From Salinirubrum litoreum (GTDB lineage Archaea > Halobacteriota > Halobacteria > Halobacteriales > Haloferacaceae), in the NCBI RefSeq assembly GCF_020567425.1, contig NZ_JAJCVJ010000002.1, positions 661,068 to 725,067 on the forward strand: 64,000 nt of DNA, given 5' to 3'. The position numbers and the translations under genes are program-made. Positions 1-9,268 of this stretch are shown here, one piece after another. Under the pieces are notes generated by a model. That model did not search any database. It was not told the DNA's origin and saw only the letters and a program-made list of their open reading frames with translations. The first letter of the stretch is position 1; every line of letters begins with the position of its first letter.

Positions 1-2
1 AC

Positions 3-1382
<1,380 letters not shown>

Positions 1383-1591
1383 GATAGGCCACGAGCCTCT
1401 CACTCTCCCGTCGACCGCACCGGCCGACTGCCGTTCCATCGAAACGCCTCGCACCGGACGACCACGAACCCGATTTCTTTCGACGCCGACCGACCAGCGA
1501 CGGTGCGCTGCCGCGTCACCGGGGCGGATACGAGACGGGCACGCCCGCCCGATTCAGAACACTGACGTACCGGCCGGCAAAATCTGCGAGC

Positions 1592-2584
1592 ATGCAGACA
1601 CTCCTCCTCAACAGCGAGGACGTTCACCGGAACACGCAGATGCCCGAGTTGATCGCGGCAATCGAGGACGCCTTCGCCGCCTACGAACGCGGCGACGCGC
1701 AGATGCCCCCGAAGTCGTACATCGACCTCCCGCAGTACAACGGCGACTTCCGGTCGATGCCCGCCTATCTCGACGCGGGCGACTGGGACGCCGCCGGCAT
1801 CAAGTGGGTCAACGTCCACCCCGACAACCGCGAGGAGTACGACCTCCCGACCGTGATGGGGACGATGATCTACTCCGACCCCCGGAACGCGTTCCCGCTG
1901 GCGGTGCTGGACGGCACAGAACTCACCATGCAGCGAACCGGCGCGGCGGCGGCGGTCGCCACCGACCACCTCGCAGTCGAGGACGCCTCGTCGCTCGGGA
2001 TCATCGGCGCAGGTGTCCAATCCTACACGCAACTGCGAGCCATCTCCACCATCCGCCCCATCGAGGAGGTCGTCATCTCCGATCTGGACGAGGAGAAGGT
2101 CGCCCGGTTCGTCGACACCTTCGAGGGCGAGTTCGACGTGCGTGCCGGCACGCCCGAGGACGCCGCCGCCTGCGACGTGCTCTCGACGGTGACGCCGGTC
2201 GAGTCGCCAATCGTCCAGCGGGAGTGGCTCGGCGAGCACACCCACGTCAACGCGATGGGGGCCGACGCCAAGGGGAAACACGAACTCGCCGACGAGATCC
2301 TGCTGGACGCGAAACTCGTCATCGACGACTACGAGCAGACGACCCACTCCGGCGAGATCAACGTCCCGTGGAGCGAGGGCGTCCTGGACGACGACGACAT
2401 CTACGGCGAGATCGGGCAGATCGTCGTCGGCGAGAAACAGGGCCGAGCGCCGAGAGACGGCGTGACCGTCTTCGACTCGACCGGCCTGGCGATCCAGGAC
2501 GTGGCGGCGGCTCACGTCGTCTACGAACACGCCGACGAGAACGACAACGGCTACCCATTCGATCTGATGGGACTCGACGCCTGA
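1592..2584 (+). CDS. Ornithine cyclodeaminase / mu-crystallin family (archaeal alanine dehydrogenase-like)
   Basis: 330-residue NAD(P)-dependent enzyme of the ornithine cyclodeaminase/mu-crystallin family. In archaea members are commonly alanine dehydrogenases (pyruvate plus ammonia to L-alanine); others are cyclodeaminases or imine reductases. The substrate half holds KSYIDLP and GIKWVNVHPDN, followed by a Rossmann site at about residues 130-155 (LGIIGAGVQSYTQL) and the aspartate-bearing strand VVISDLDEEK. The length is normal for the family. ATG at 1592 is the first start before the conserved N-terminus. It is monocistronic between the thermosome gene and a convergent small membrane gene. 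The family is certain; the substrate is inferred only. Confidence 0.88.
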   Translation: MQTLLLNSEDVHRNTQMPELIAAIEDAFAAYERGDAQMPPKSYIDLPQYNGDFRSMPAYLDAGDWDAAGIKWVNVHPDNREEYDLPTVMGTMIYSDPRNAFPLAVLDGTELTMQRTGAAAAVATDHLAVEDASSLGIIGAGVQSYTQLRAISTIRPIEEVVISDLDEEKVARFVDTFEGEFDVRAGTPEDAAACDVLSTVTPVESPIVQREWLGEHTHVNAMGADAKGKHELADEILLDAKLVIDDYEQTTHSGEINVPWSEGVLDDDDIYGEIGQIVVGEKQGRAPRDGVTVFDSTGLAIQDVAAAHVVYEHADENDNGYPFDLMGLDA

Positions 2585-2609
2585 GTCGGCGCAGAGTTCG
2601 GTCCCGCCT

Positions 2610-2828
2610 CTACGACTCGTCGGGCTTCCCGGCGATCGCGTCGAGCAGTTTCGTGACTGCCCAGACGATGAGGATGAAGGGGAGCAGTGGCAAGAGCAGG
2701 AAGACCACGCCCAAGAAGATGGTCCAGCCGATCACGTCCATCTCGGCGTTCTCCTGTTCGCGGACACCGGGCGTGACCGTGCGGTAGACTCGCTTCAGGG
2801 TGCTGGGTGATTCGTCTGTCGAACTCAT
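2610..2828 (-). CDS. Small haloarchaeal membrane protein (DUF7535-like)
   Basis: 72-residue protein with a charged, Ser/Thr-rich N-terminus and a hydrophobic C-terminal half (about residues 33-62, WTIFLGVVFLLLPLLPFILI and what follows) that would make one long or two short membrane helices, ending in an acidic tail. It resembles the small haloarchaeal proteins collected under DUF7535; the function is unknown. It converges on the dehydrogenase gene with 25 bases between stop codons and is transcribed away from hsp20. The helix pattern and clean start make it credible despite its size. Confidence 0.7.
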   Translation of the reverse strand: MSSTDESPSTLKRVYRTVTPGVREQENAEMDVIGWTIFLGVVFLLLPLLPFILIVWAVTKLLDAIAGKPDES

Positions 2829-2933
2829 GTGCAGTGGTACGCTCGCTGAGCGAATAAACGTTGGCAGGAGTAGCAGTGTCGCGTGAAAAGTCGGGGTCGT
2901 GCAGACTCGGCCGAAGCCGAGACGGCTGGCCGT

Positions 2934-3374
2934 TCAGTCGATGTCGATACGGCGGGACTCGTCCGTGTAGTCGGGCGAGAGCTTCGGCAGGGTGACGGTC
3001 AGCACGCCGTTGCTGTAGCTGGCACGGGCACCCGCCTCGTCGATCTCCTCGGGGAGGCTGATCGACCGCTTCATCGACTGGCTCCGGCGCTCGCGGCGCA
3101 GGTACTCGCCGTCGCCCTCCTCGGACTCCATCTCGCGGTTGCCGCGGATGGTGAGGACGCCGTTGGCGACCGCGAGGTCGATGTCCTCCTTCTCGAAGCC
3201 CGGCAGGTCGGCGACGACGCGGATCTGCTCGTCCTCGTCGGTCACGTCGACCGCGACCTCGTGGGTGCGGATCATGCCGCTCTCGTCGAACCGTCGGCCC
3301 ATCTCGTCGAACTGGCGGCTCATGCGCTCCATCATCGCGTCGAGTTCCTCGAAGGGGGTAGAACGTCGCATCAT
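2934..3374 (-). CDS. Hsp20 / alpha-crystallin family small heat-shock protein
   Basis: 146-residue ATP-independent chaperone that binds unfolding proteins. The alpha-crystallin domain covers about residues 40-146, with DLPGFEKEDIDLAVANGVLT near its start and the strand SYSNGVLTVTLPK near its end; the C-terminal I-X-I-type contact appears as RRIDID. The N-terminal arm is rich in Met and Arg. ATG 3374 is chosen because a TATA-like TTTAAGA sits about 35 bases upstream; a second ATG directly follows at 3371. The longer reading from TTG 3407 would overlap the promoter. It is a single gene with its own promoter. Confidence 0.93.
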   Translation of the reverse strand: MMRRSTPFEELDAMMERMSRQFDEMGRRFDESGMIRTHEVAVDVTDEDEQIRVVADLPGFEKEDIDLAVANGVLTIRGNREMESEEGDGEYLRRERRSQSMKRSISLPEEIDEAGARASYSNGVLTVTLPKLSPDYTDESRRIDID

Positions 3375-3408
3375 TGTGAATCTCCGCCCCTCTGTACGCA
3401 GTTTCAAA

Positions 3409-3415
3409 TCTTAAA
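3409..3415 (-). promoter_or_regulatory. TATA box of hsp20
   Basis: On the minus strand TTTAAGA lies about 35-40 bases before the hsp20 ATG at 3374, in a short A+T-rich island inside G+C-rich DNA. An archaeal transcription start about 25 bases downstream would give a leader of roughly 12 bases. The assignment rests on position and composition only. Confidence 0.55.
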
Positions 3416-3490
3416 GATTCTCGGAGCTGTGCTATCTCAGATCACGGGTTCGTGGCTCGAAAGAGGCGGATTTTCGTCCGATCGCGCGAC

Positions 3491-4464
3491 TCACTGGTCG
3501 TCACGGAACGCGCCGGCGTAGTCCGCGGCGAACGTCTCGACGCTGCGGGGCGGCCGCCCGAGGACGCGCTCTGCGTCGCCGGAGACGCGCCCGGCCAACC
3601 CGAGTCTGGCGGTGGTGTAGATGCCGGCCGTGACGAGCGCGAACCCGAGACCGTCGCCCGCCCGGAGGCGACGCCAGACGAACCGGGGCAGTGTGGGGTT
3701 CGTGTACCGGACCTGAAACCCGAGTTCGGCCGAGAGCGACTCGGCGACCTCGGCGTAGGTCAGCGTCGCAGGCCCGGTCACGTCGTACGCGCGGTCCCGG
3801 TGGGTCGCCGGGGCCGCGAGCACCCGCCCGGCGACCGCCGCCACGTCGCGGGCGTCCACGAAACTCGTCTCGCCGTCGCCCGCCGGGACGGCGATCTCGC
3901 CGCGTCGGACCTCCGCGCGGTGGGTCGTCAGCAGGTTCTGACAGAAGAAGGCGCCCGGAGGAACGTCGTGTCGACCGGCAGATCGGTGAGATGCGATTCG
4001 ACGCGACGGTGCGGGAGCAGGGGGTTCTTCTCGGCCCCGAGCACCGAGAGGAAGACGACGTGTGCGACGCCCATCCGGGCGGCGGCGTCGACGAACGGGA
4101 ACAGGTCGCGTTCGACCCTGCTCACGGCCGGCGGGCGGACGAGAAGCAGTCGATCTACGCCCGAGAGCGTCGGGTAGTACGTCTCCGGTCTGCCGAGATC
4201 GAAGGCGACGAACTCGACCGCGTCCGGTGCCGTCCCGTCCAGTGCCGACTCGTCTATCTCGACGTGCTCGTCCCCTGCGAGCGTCTCGCGGGCGCGATCC
4301 GGGTCCCTGCTGGCGACGCGCAGGTCGACCGGTTCGTCCGCGAGTGCGGCGACGACGTGGCGACCGACCGTGCCGGTGCCCGCGGTGACGAGGACCGTCG
4401 GGCTGTCGTCGTCCGCAGAGACGTGAGACTCCGTGTCGGTGGTCGTTGGGTCCTCGTCGTCCAT
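3491..4464 (-). pseudogene. NmrA-like NAD(P)-binding protein, split by a frameshift
   Basis: An atypical short-chain dehydrogenase of the NmrA/HSCARG kind, usually an NAD(P)-binding sensor or reductase. The N-terminal half (start MDDEDP) has the glycine-rich loop VLVTAGTGTVGRHVV and runs to FLRAPSSVRTC, then stops near 3935. The C-terminal half continues in another frame from FFCQNLLTTH through SFVDARDVAAVAGRVL to the end at 3491. In full-length relatives FLRxxFFxQNL is continuous, so one base appears to be missing in the run CGGGCGCC near 3950-3956. Its ATG overlaps the pheA stop codon (TGATG), implying translational coupling. It is either a real lesion or a sequencing/assembly error. Confidence 0.85.
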
Positions 4465-5270
4465 CAGTAGAGGACGTGCATCGTGTCGTAGGAGCCGAGT
4501 CGGCGGACCCAGCCCTTGCTGGCGATCTCCTCGACCTCCGCGACCGCGTCCTGTGCGCGCTGCTCGTACAGACCCGCCTCGAAGTCGATGTGGAACAGGT
4601 AGTCGCCGAGGCGGTTCCCGCTGGGCCGGGACTCGATGCGGGAGAGGTTGATGTCGCGGTCGGCGAACGCTTCGAGCAGTTCCAGCAGGAGACCGGGGTA
4701 GTTCGCGTTCGGGTAGACGACGAGCGAGGTCTTCCCCCCGGCGTCCGACGCCTCGCTGGCGGGCCCGACGACGAGGAATCGCGTCGCGTTCGAGGAGCGA
4801 TCCTGGATGTCCTCGGCGAGCACCTGCAGGTCGCCGTCGGCGTTGTCCGGGTGGCCGATGCCGGCGACGGTCGGGTCCTCGCGGGCGCGTTCGACGCCAC
4901 GGGCGGTGCTGGCGACCGCCTCCAGTCGCGCGTCGGGGTACTCGGCTTCGAGGTAGCTCCGGCACTGCGCGAGTGCCTGCGAGTGGCTGGCGACGACCTC
5001 GAAGTGGCCCGACTGGGCGAGCAGTGCGTGCCGGATCGGCGTGACTATCTCCTTCAGGACCGAGACCTCGTACTCGGCGACCGCGTCGAGACTCTCGGTG
5101 ACGCTCCCCTCGATGCTGTTCTCGATGGGGACGACGCCACGGTCGTACTCGCCGTCGGCGACCGCCTGCACGATGGCGGTGACGGCTTCGCGGAACTCGA
5201 CGCTGTCGGCGACGGCGCGGGCGGCCCGGTGGGAGTAGGTCCCGGCGGGACCGAGCGTGACGGCTTTCAT
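4464..5270 (-). CDS. pheA: Prephenate dehydratase
   Basis: 268-residue enzyme converting prephenate to phenylpyruvate in phenylalanine synthesis, with a C-terminal ACT domain for feedback control. The catalytic part begins MKAVTLGPAGTYSH and contains the SNATRFLVVG segment with the catalytic Thr. The ACT domain (about residues 180-265) has the PGLLLELL equivalent of the GALL motif and the ESRP phenylalanine-binding motif. ATG 5270 is preferred because the family begins exactly there; a longer in-frame start at 5333 would add about 21 unrelated residues. The stop overlaps the start of the downstream NmrA-like gene by one base. It is divergent from the MscS gene. Confidence 0.96.
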   Translation of the reverse strand: MKAVTLGPAGTYSHRAARAVADSVEFREAVTAIVQAVADGEYDRGVVPIENSIEGSVTESLDAVAEYEVSVLKEIVTPIRHALLAQSGHFEVVASHSQALAQCRSYLEAEYPDARLEAVASTARGVERAREDPTVAGIGHPDNADGDLQVLAEDIQDRSSNATRFLVVGPASEASDAGGKTSLVVYPNANYPGLLLELLEAFADRDINLSRIESRPSGNRLGDYLFHIDFEAGLYEQRAQDAVAEVEEIASKGWVRRLGSYDTMHVLY

Positions 5271-5366
5271 CGCCGGGGGTTCTCCGGCGTGGCGTAAAAG
5301 CGCGTCGGGGCCGACGGTCGCGGCGCGGGCCAAAGGCTTTCACCTCCCCCCGCCTGCACGCGACCG

Positions 5367-6467
5367 ATGTGGTCCTCGTCGCCCGTCCCGGTGTGGCTTC
5401 GCGCTCCGACGATCACCCCGCAGTCGCGCGTCGTCCCCGGACAACTCACCGATCCGAGCGGGCCACTCGGAGAGTACGCGCAGTTTCTCGAACCGGCGGG
5501 TGTCTTCGCGGTCGCGTTCTTCGCGGTGGTCGCGGTCGGCTACTTCCTGCTCGATCCGGCGGTGGACCGCCTGCTGGAGCGCCGCGAGGTCGATCCGACC
5601 GCCGAACTCGTCTTCCGCCGGTCAACGCGGGTGGGCTACCTCGCGGTCGGGGCCTTCGTCGGGGTCGCACTCGCGGGCTTCGAGGTGCTGGCCGGCGGGT
5701 CGGCGCTGGTGCTCGCGGCCGTGACGTTCACGCTCGGGGTCGCGGGACAGGACGCGGTCGGCAACCTCGTGTCCGGGGTGTTTCTCGTGCTGGACCGGAA
5801 CTTCTCGGTGGGCGACTTCATCCGGTGGCAGGACAAGTCGGGGACGGTGAAGGACATCGGCTTCCGGGTCACGCGGGTCCGGACGATCAACAACGAGATC
5901 GTGACGGTGCCGAACACCGAACTCGCCACCTCGGCGATCACGACCCCCTACAACGGGACGACGTACCGCGAGACGCTCCCCATCGGGATCGGCTACGACG
6001 ACGACCCGGACGAGGCGACGCGGATCCTGGTCGAGGCGGCTCACGACCAACCGGACATCCTCTCGATCCCGAGTCCGGCGGTCCGACTCACCGAGTTCGC
6101 CGGGTCACACGTCGCACTGGAGGTGCAGTACTGGGTGGCGAACCCCAAGGAGGCGAACCTCCTGCGCATCAGGTCGACGTTCGCCCGAGCCGCGAAACGC
6201 CGGCTGGAGTCGGCCGGTATCTCGGTGATGCCGCCCTCGAAACACGACCTCTCGGGGACGCTGACCGTCGAACGGGAGCATCTCGCGGAGACCGTCGCCG
6301 AGGCGGTCGACGGTGTGGAGGGAACGGGCGACGTGGACGGTGGAGAGGGCGTACCCGATGCGGGGTCGTCACCCGAGGAGCGCGTCGACGAGGCGAGCGA
6401 GGAGTCGGAGGACGTCGTCGCCGAAGACGACGACCCCGGCGACGAGGAAGCCGCCCGCGAGGAGTAG
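5367..6467 (+). CDS. MscS-family mechanosensitive ion channel
   Basis: 366-residue membrane channel that opens under membrane tension to release solutes on hypo-osmotic shock. Three hydrophobic segments are visible at about residues 43-65, 90-110 and 113-140. The last holds the pore helix, leading into GQDAVGNLVSGVFLVLDRNF, the MscS signature. The beta domain follows (DFIRWQDKSGTVKDI, then TINNEIVTVPNTEL). The last 60 residues are a disordered acidic tail rich in Glu, Asp and Gly. That tail is encoded opposite the 3' end of a small convergent gene (6369-6563). A single gene, divergent from pheA. Confidence 0.95.
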   Translation: MWSSSPVPVWLRAPTITPQSRVVPGQLTDPSGPLGEYAQFLEPAGVFAVAFFAVVAVGYFLLDPAVDRLLERREVDPTAELVFRRSTRVGYLAVGAFVGVALAGFEVLAGGSALVLAAVTFTLGVAGQDAVGNLVSGVFLVLDRNFSVGDFIRWQDKSGTVKDIGFRVTRVRTINNEIVTVPNTELATSAITTPYNGTTYRETLPIGIGYDDDPDEATRILVEAAHDQPDILSIPSPAVRLTEFAGSHVALEVQYWVANPKEANLLRIRSTFARAAKRRLESAGISVMPPSKHDLSGTLTVEREHLAETVAEAVDGVEGTGDVDGGEGVPDAGSSPEERVDEASEESEDVVAEDDDPGDEEAAREE

Positions 6468-6563
6468 CATCAGGAGGACGTAGACCGCGAGCAGTGGTTT
6501 CTCGCTCGCGTTGCGGACGATCTTCTGGCGGACGGTCTCCCGCTCGGTGTCCGGCTCGTGCAT
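6369..6563 (-). CDS. Small one- or two-helix membrane protein overlapping the MscS gene
   Basis: 64-residue product beginning MHEPDTERETVRQKIV, with a basic segment (RNASEKP) followed by a strongly hydrophobic region (LLAVYVLLMLLLAGGFLV and beyond) and an amphipathic C-terminus. The 3' 99 bases lie opposite the acidic tail of the convergent MscS gene, so both cannot diverge freely there. The charge-then-helix pattern and the way the 5' two thirds lie outside the MscS gene argue for a real gene. Function unknown. Confidence 0.55.
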   Translation of the reverse strand: MHEPDTERETVRQKIVRNASEKPLLAVYVLLMLLLAGGFLVAGVVVFGDDVLRLLARLVDALLG

Positions 6564-6720
6564 TCGGTCGTCGTAGGGTGTCGGCGGACGTGTAGTTGGT
6601 GGTCTCGACTCGGAGGGTGAGTCGAATCGAATCGGTCGAGTACGCCGCAGACATCCCGGCCGAATCGGTCGTGGATGACGAGGGGTGAAAGCCCCCGGGG
6701 TCGAGACGCCGGCCCCTTTC

Positions 6721-6921
6721 AGTCCCACCCGAGTCTGTAACCCATCGCGTCGCCACTGGTCGTCACCCAGCGTGGTGTCTGTCCATCTGGAACCCGGCAG
6801 TCGCAGTCGTCCCCGAACCTCCCCGACTGCTGGCGAACCGAACATGCGAGTCGGTTCTCGCTGTCGCTCGAACACGCCTCGGTTCCGGTCGCCAGCAGAT
6901 CGCGTCCGATCCGGATTCCAG
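6721..6921 (+). repeat. Structured intergenic repeat, copy A
   Basis: About 200 bases align without long gaps to 20799-21001. Two nested inverted repeats are present: outer arms 6787-6797 and 6911-6921 (one mismatch in 11), inner arms 6827-6836 and 6889-6898 (CTGCTGGCGA with TCGCCAGCAG, perfect over 10). Blocks identical with copy B include GGAACCCGGCAGTCGCAGT and GCCAGCAGATCGCGTCC. No coding potential is seen. A mobile palindromic element or a structured RNA is possible. Confidence 0.7.
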
Positions 6922-7080
6922 AGTCGGCGATAGCGGGTGACGAGCCTGCCGTTTGTCAGGGGTATAAAAACGCTCGAAGTCGCTTATAAGGGAAAAGTCG
7001 CGTGCGATTCGACCAAAACCCCGGCGTGCGCGAGGAACGCGCGCGAGGGAGGCGGGGGTGGGCGGTGCGGAGAACCCCCG

Positions 7081-7285
7081 TCGAGGCTGGGGAGGACTGA
7101 GGTGCGGTGCCGTGGCGGTTGCGGTTCCTCGCGCTAGCACGAGTAGCGGTGTTGTTGCTGTCTGCGGTGTGGCGGCGGTTCCTCGCGCTACTACTCGCAG
7201 CGGTGGCGGGTGCGGAGGCCGTTGCTGTCGCAGTCGAATAACCCGGCTCTACCGGATCGAGTAGCGGTGCTGGTCTGCGGTGGTA
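7081..7285 (+). repeat. Degenerate GC-rich dispersed repeat, copy 1
   Basis: Contains TCGAGGCTGGGGAGG, then AGGTGCGGTGCCG, then repeated short blocks such as GCGGTTCCTCGCGCTA (7122-7137 and again near 7177) and ATCGAGTAGCGGT (about 7257). The same blocks in the same order occur at 13821-13960, in part at 41208-41330, and on the opposite strand at 15185-15290. It does not encode a plausible protein. Confidence 0.6.
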
Positions 7286-7392
7286 GTGGCAGATGTGGGT
7301 ACGGCCGCAGGCTTCGATTCGCCCGCACTCACGACACCTGACCGAAGCATCCCGGACAGAGTTTTATGATCGTTCGTGACGTATCTCTGCGC

Positions 7393-7707
7393 ATGTCCAC
7401 AGACGCATCGACAGCGACCGAGGACGACTTCGAGGGCATCGAACACGGTCAGACCGTCTACGACGCGGAGGGGAACGAACTCGGCTCCATCCGGGGGTTC
7501 GACGAGGCCGGCTTCTACGTCCGGGCCGAAGCGCAGTACCGGACCGACGAGGTCGAACACACTCGCGACATCTTCGGGAAGGAGTACGCGATGTGGCGCT
7601 GCTGGGAGTGCGGCGAGATGGGTCGGATCGAGGGTGCAGACCTCCCGAGCGCCTGTCCCGACTGTGGCGCACCGAAGGAGGAACTGTACTACTGGGCGGA
7701 AGACTGA
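7393..7707 (+). CDS. Rubredoxin-like zinc-ribbon protein (DUF7130-type)
   Basis: 104-residue haloarchaeal protein. The N-terminal part (about 15-65) is a small beta-rich domain (HGQTVYDAEGNELGSIRGF). The C-terminal part is a rubredoxin-type knuckle pair, CWECGEMG and CPDCGAPKEELYYW, spacing four cysteines to bind zinc or iron. ATG 7393 is chosen over one nine codons upstream because the acidic MSTDAS start is typical; a TATA-like TTTTATGAT lies about 30 bases before it. Its stop is overlapped by 19 bases by a convergent gene. The function is unknown; the metal site suggests redox or structural metal binding. Confidence 0.85.
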   Translation: MSTDASTATEDDFEGIEHGQTVYDAEGNELGSIRGFDEAGFYVRAEAQYRTDEVEHTRDIFGKEYAMWRCWECGEMGRIEGADLPSACPDCGAPKEELYYWAED

Positions 7708-8174
7708 CCCGAATCCGACGACTCCCCCGACCCGAGTCCCGTCTTGAGTTCGCCGATGCCACCGGCCAGTGACGTCTGCGCCTCCGCCAACGAGTCGAGC
7801 GTCACGCCCTCGGCGGCCGGTTGGTCCGCCGGGGTCCAGCCACAGAGCCGGACCACACCGCGCGTCGGTGCCGACTCGCCCACGAGCGTCAGCGAGAGTC
7901 CGAAGTCCGACGTGACACGCCGGACCCGGAGCGGAACCGCGATGTCCTCGCGCGGTGTCACCGACACCCCGCCGGTCGCCACCGCCGACGCGAAGGCGGT
8001 CGGGTCGGCGTCTGCCGGTGGCGCCGCCGCGTTCCACAGCAGTCGGTAGGCGATGTCCAGTTGTCGGCAGAACTGTCCGAGCGCCGCCGCCGTCGGGCGC
8101 GCGTCGCCCGGCACGGAGTCGCCGTGCCCCTCGCTGGTCGCCGCGAACCGTACCGTGAGCGTGTCCCCCGTCAC
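7689..8174 (-). CDS. Hypothetical haloarchaeal protein
   Basis: 161 residues from a GTG start at 8174 (VTGDTLTVRFAATSEG), a start chosen because upstream codons read as basic, non-native sequence. The body alternates beta-rich segments (PREDIAVPLRVRRVTSDFG, SLTLVGESAP) and ends in a Ser/Gly-rich tail. FCRQLDIAYRLLWN is a likely helix. I recognise no family. It is convergent with the zinc-ribbon gene (19-base overlap) and divergent from the ketopantoate reductase-like gene. Acidic composition and length support coding; function unknown. Confidence 0.7.
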   Translation of the reverse strand: MTGDTLTVRFAATSEGHGDSVPGDARPTAAALGQFCRQLDIAYRLLWNAAAPPADADPTAFASAVATGGVSVTPREDIAVPLRVRRVTSDFGLSLTLVGESAPTRGVVRLCGWTPADQPAAEGVTLDSLAEAQTSLAGGIGELKTGLGSGESSDSGQSSAQ

Positions 8175-8320
8175 GACATTACACAGGGACGACGACACCG
8201 TAAGTGTGGCGCGCTCCGAGCCACGAGGACACCGACACCCGCTCTCCCGACAACGCCCGGAGCGACGCTCCTCCGACCGCGACCGAACCGGATTTACCCC
8301 GGCCGGGCGAAGCGTCGCCG

Positions 8321-9244
8321 ATGGAGGTACTCGTCTTCGGCGCGGGCAGTCTCGGCAGTCTCGTCGGCGGACTCCTCGCCCGGAGTCACGACGTGACACT
8401 CGTCGGCCGGGAGCCACACGTCGCCGCGATCCGCGACTCGGGACTCCGCGTCTCCGGCGCGGTCGAGGCGACCACCCACCCCGAGGCGACGACCGACGGC
8501 GAGGGGCACGAGGCGGACCTCGCGCTCGTCACCGTCAAGTCGTTCGACACCGCGACCGCGGCCGAGGCGCTGGCGACCGGCACTATCGACACCGTTCTCT
8601 CGCTCCAGAACGGCCTGACCGAGGAGACGCTCGCAGACCGACTGCCGGACGCGACCGTCCTCGCCGGGACCGCGACCTACGGCGCGGACCTGCTGGCACC
8701 GGGCCACGTCGCCTGCACCGGCGTCGGGCGCGTCGTCCTCGGCGCACTGTCCGGCGGGACCGACCCGGCCGCCGAGCGCGCCGGCTGGACGTTCCGCGCG
8801 GGCGGCGTGGAGACCCTCGTCGCCACCGACATGCCGCGCAGACGCTGGGAGAAACTCGCGGTCAACGCCGGCATCAACGCGGTCACCGCGCTGGCCCGCG
8901 TCGAGAACGGCGCGCTCGCCGAGGGACCGGCCCACGAGATCGCACGCCGGGCGACCCGCGAGACCGCCCGCGTCGCTCGGAGCGAGGGTGTCGCGCTGTC
9001 GAACCGCCGCACGAGTGGGGCGGTCGAACGGGTGATCGACGCGACCGCCGACAACCGGTCCTCGACGTTGCAGGACGTAGACGCGGGCAGGCGGACCGAA
9101 GTCGAAGCGATCTTCGGTGAGGTCGTCGCTCGTGCCGAGCGCGCGAGCCGAGAGAATCACGTCGCGGTGTCGGTGCCGACCGTGCGGACGCTGGCCGACC
9201 TGCTCAGGGCGTGGGAGGTCGGGCGGGGCGTTCGCGAGGAGTAG
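8321..9244 (+). CDS. Ketopantoate reductase family protein (2-dehydropantoate 2-reductase)
   Basis: 307-residue NADPH-dependent reductase of the ApbA/PanE family, reducing 2-dehydropantoate to pantoate in pantothenate and CoA synthesis. The Rossmann loop is VLVFGAGSLGSLVGGLLA right at the N-terminus. The central KSFDT carries the family's cofactor lysine. LQNGLTEETLADRL is the conserved asparagine motif, and the C-terminal helical domain has RRRWEKLAVNAGINAVTAL with the catalytic lysine and asparagine. ATG 8321 puts the glycine loop at residue 6, as expected. Single gene; the true substrate in halophiles is by family inference. Confidence 0.9.
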   Translation: MEVLVFGAGSLGSLVGGLLARSHDVTLVGREPHVAAIRDSGLRVSGAVEATTHPEATTDGEGHEADLALVTVKSFDTATAAEALATGTIDTVLSLQNGLTEETLADRLPDATVLAGTATYGADLLAPGHVACTGVGRVVLGALSGGTDPAAERAGWTFRAGGVETLVATDMPRRRWEKLAVNAGINAVTALARVENGALAEGPAHEIARRATRETARVARSEGVALSNRRTSGAVERVIDATADNRSSTLQDVDAGRRTEVEAIFGEVVARAERASRENHVAVSVPTVRTLADLLRAWEVGRGVREE

Positions 9245-9268
9245 TCGAGCGGCGAGAGCGACTGCCGG

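Larger units (their letters stand above)
6564..7392. other. 829-base gene-free gap with repeats
   Basis: No convincing protein-coding frame; the open frames here are Arg/Pro/Ser-rich products of G+C-rich DNA. It contains a structured repeat (6721-6921, second copy near 20.8 kb) and a degenerate GC-rich repeat (7081-7285), with an A+T-rich patch at about 6955-7000 (GTATAAAAACGCTCG and CTTATAAGGGAAAAG) that looks like an orphan promoter reading to the right into the repeat. A transcript from here would be non-coding. Confidence 0.6.

Noticed and set aside
3491-4464. Programmed ribosomal frameshift in the NmrA-like gene
   Set aside because: No recognised slippery sequence plus structure is visible, and the break sits in a GC-run where indel errors are common; a lesion or error is simpler.
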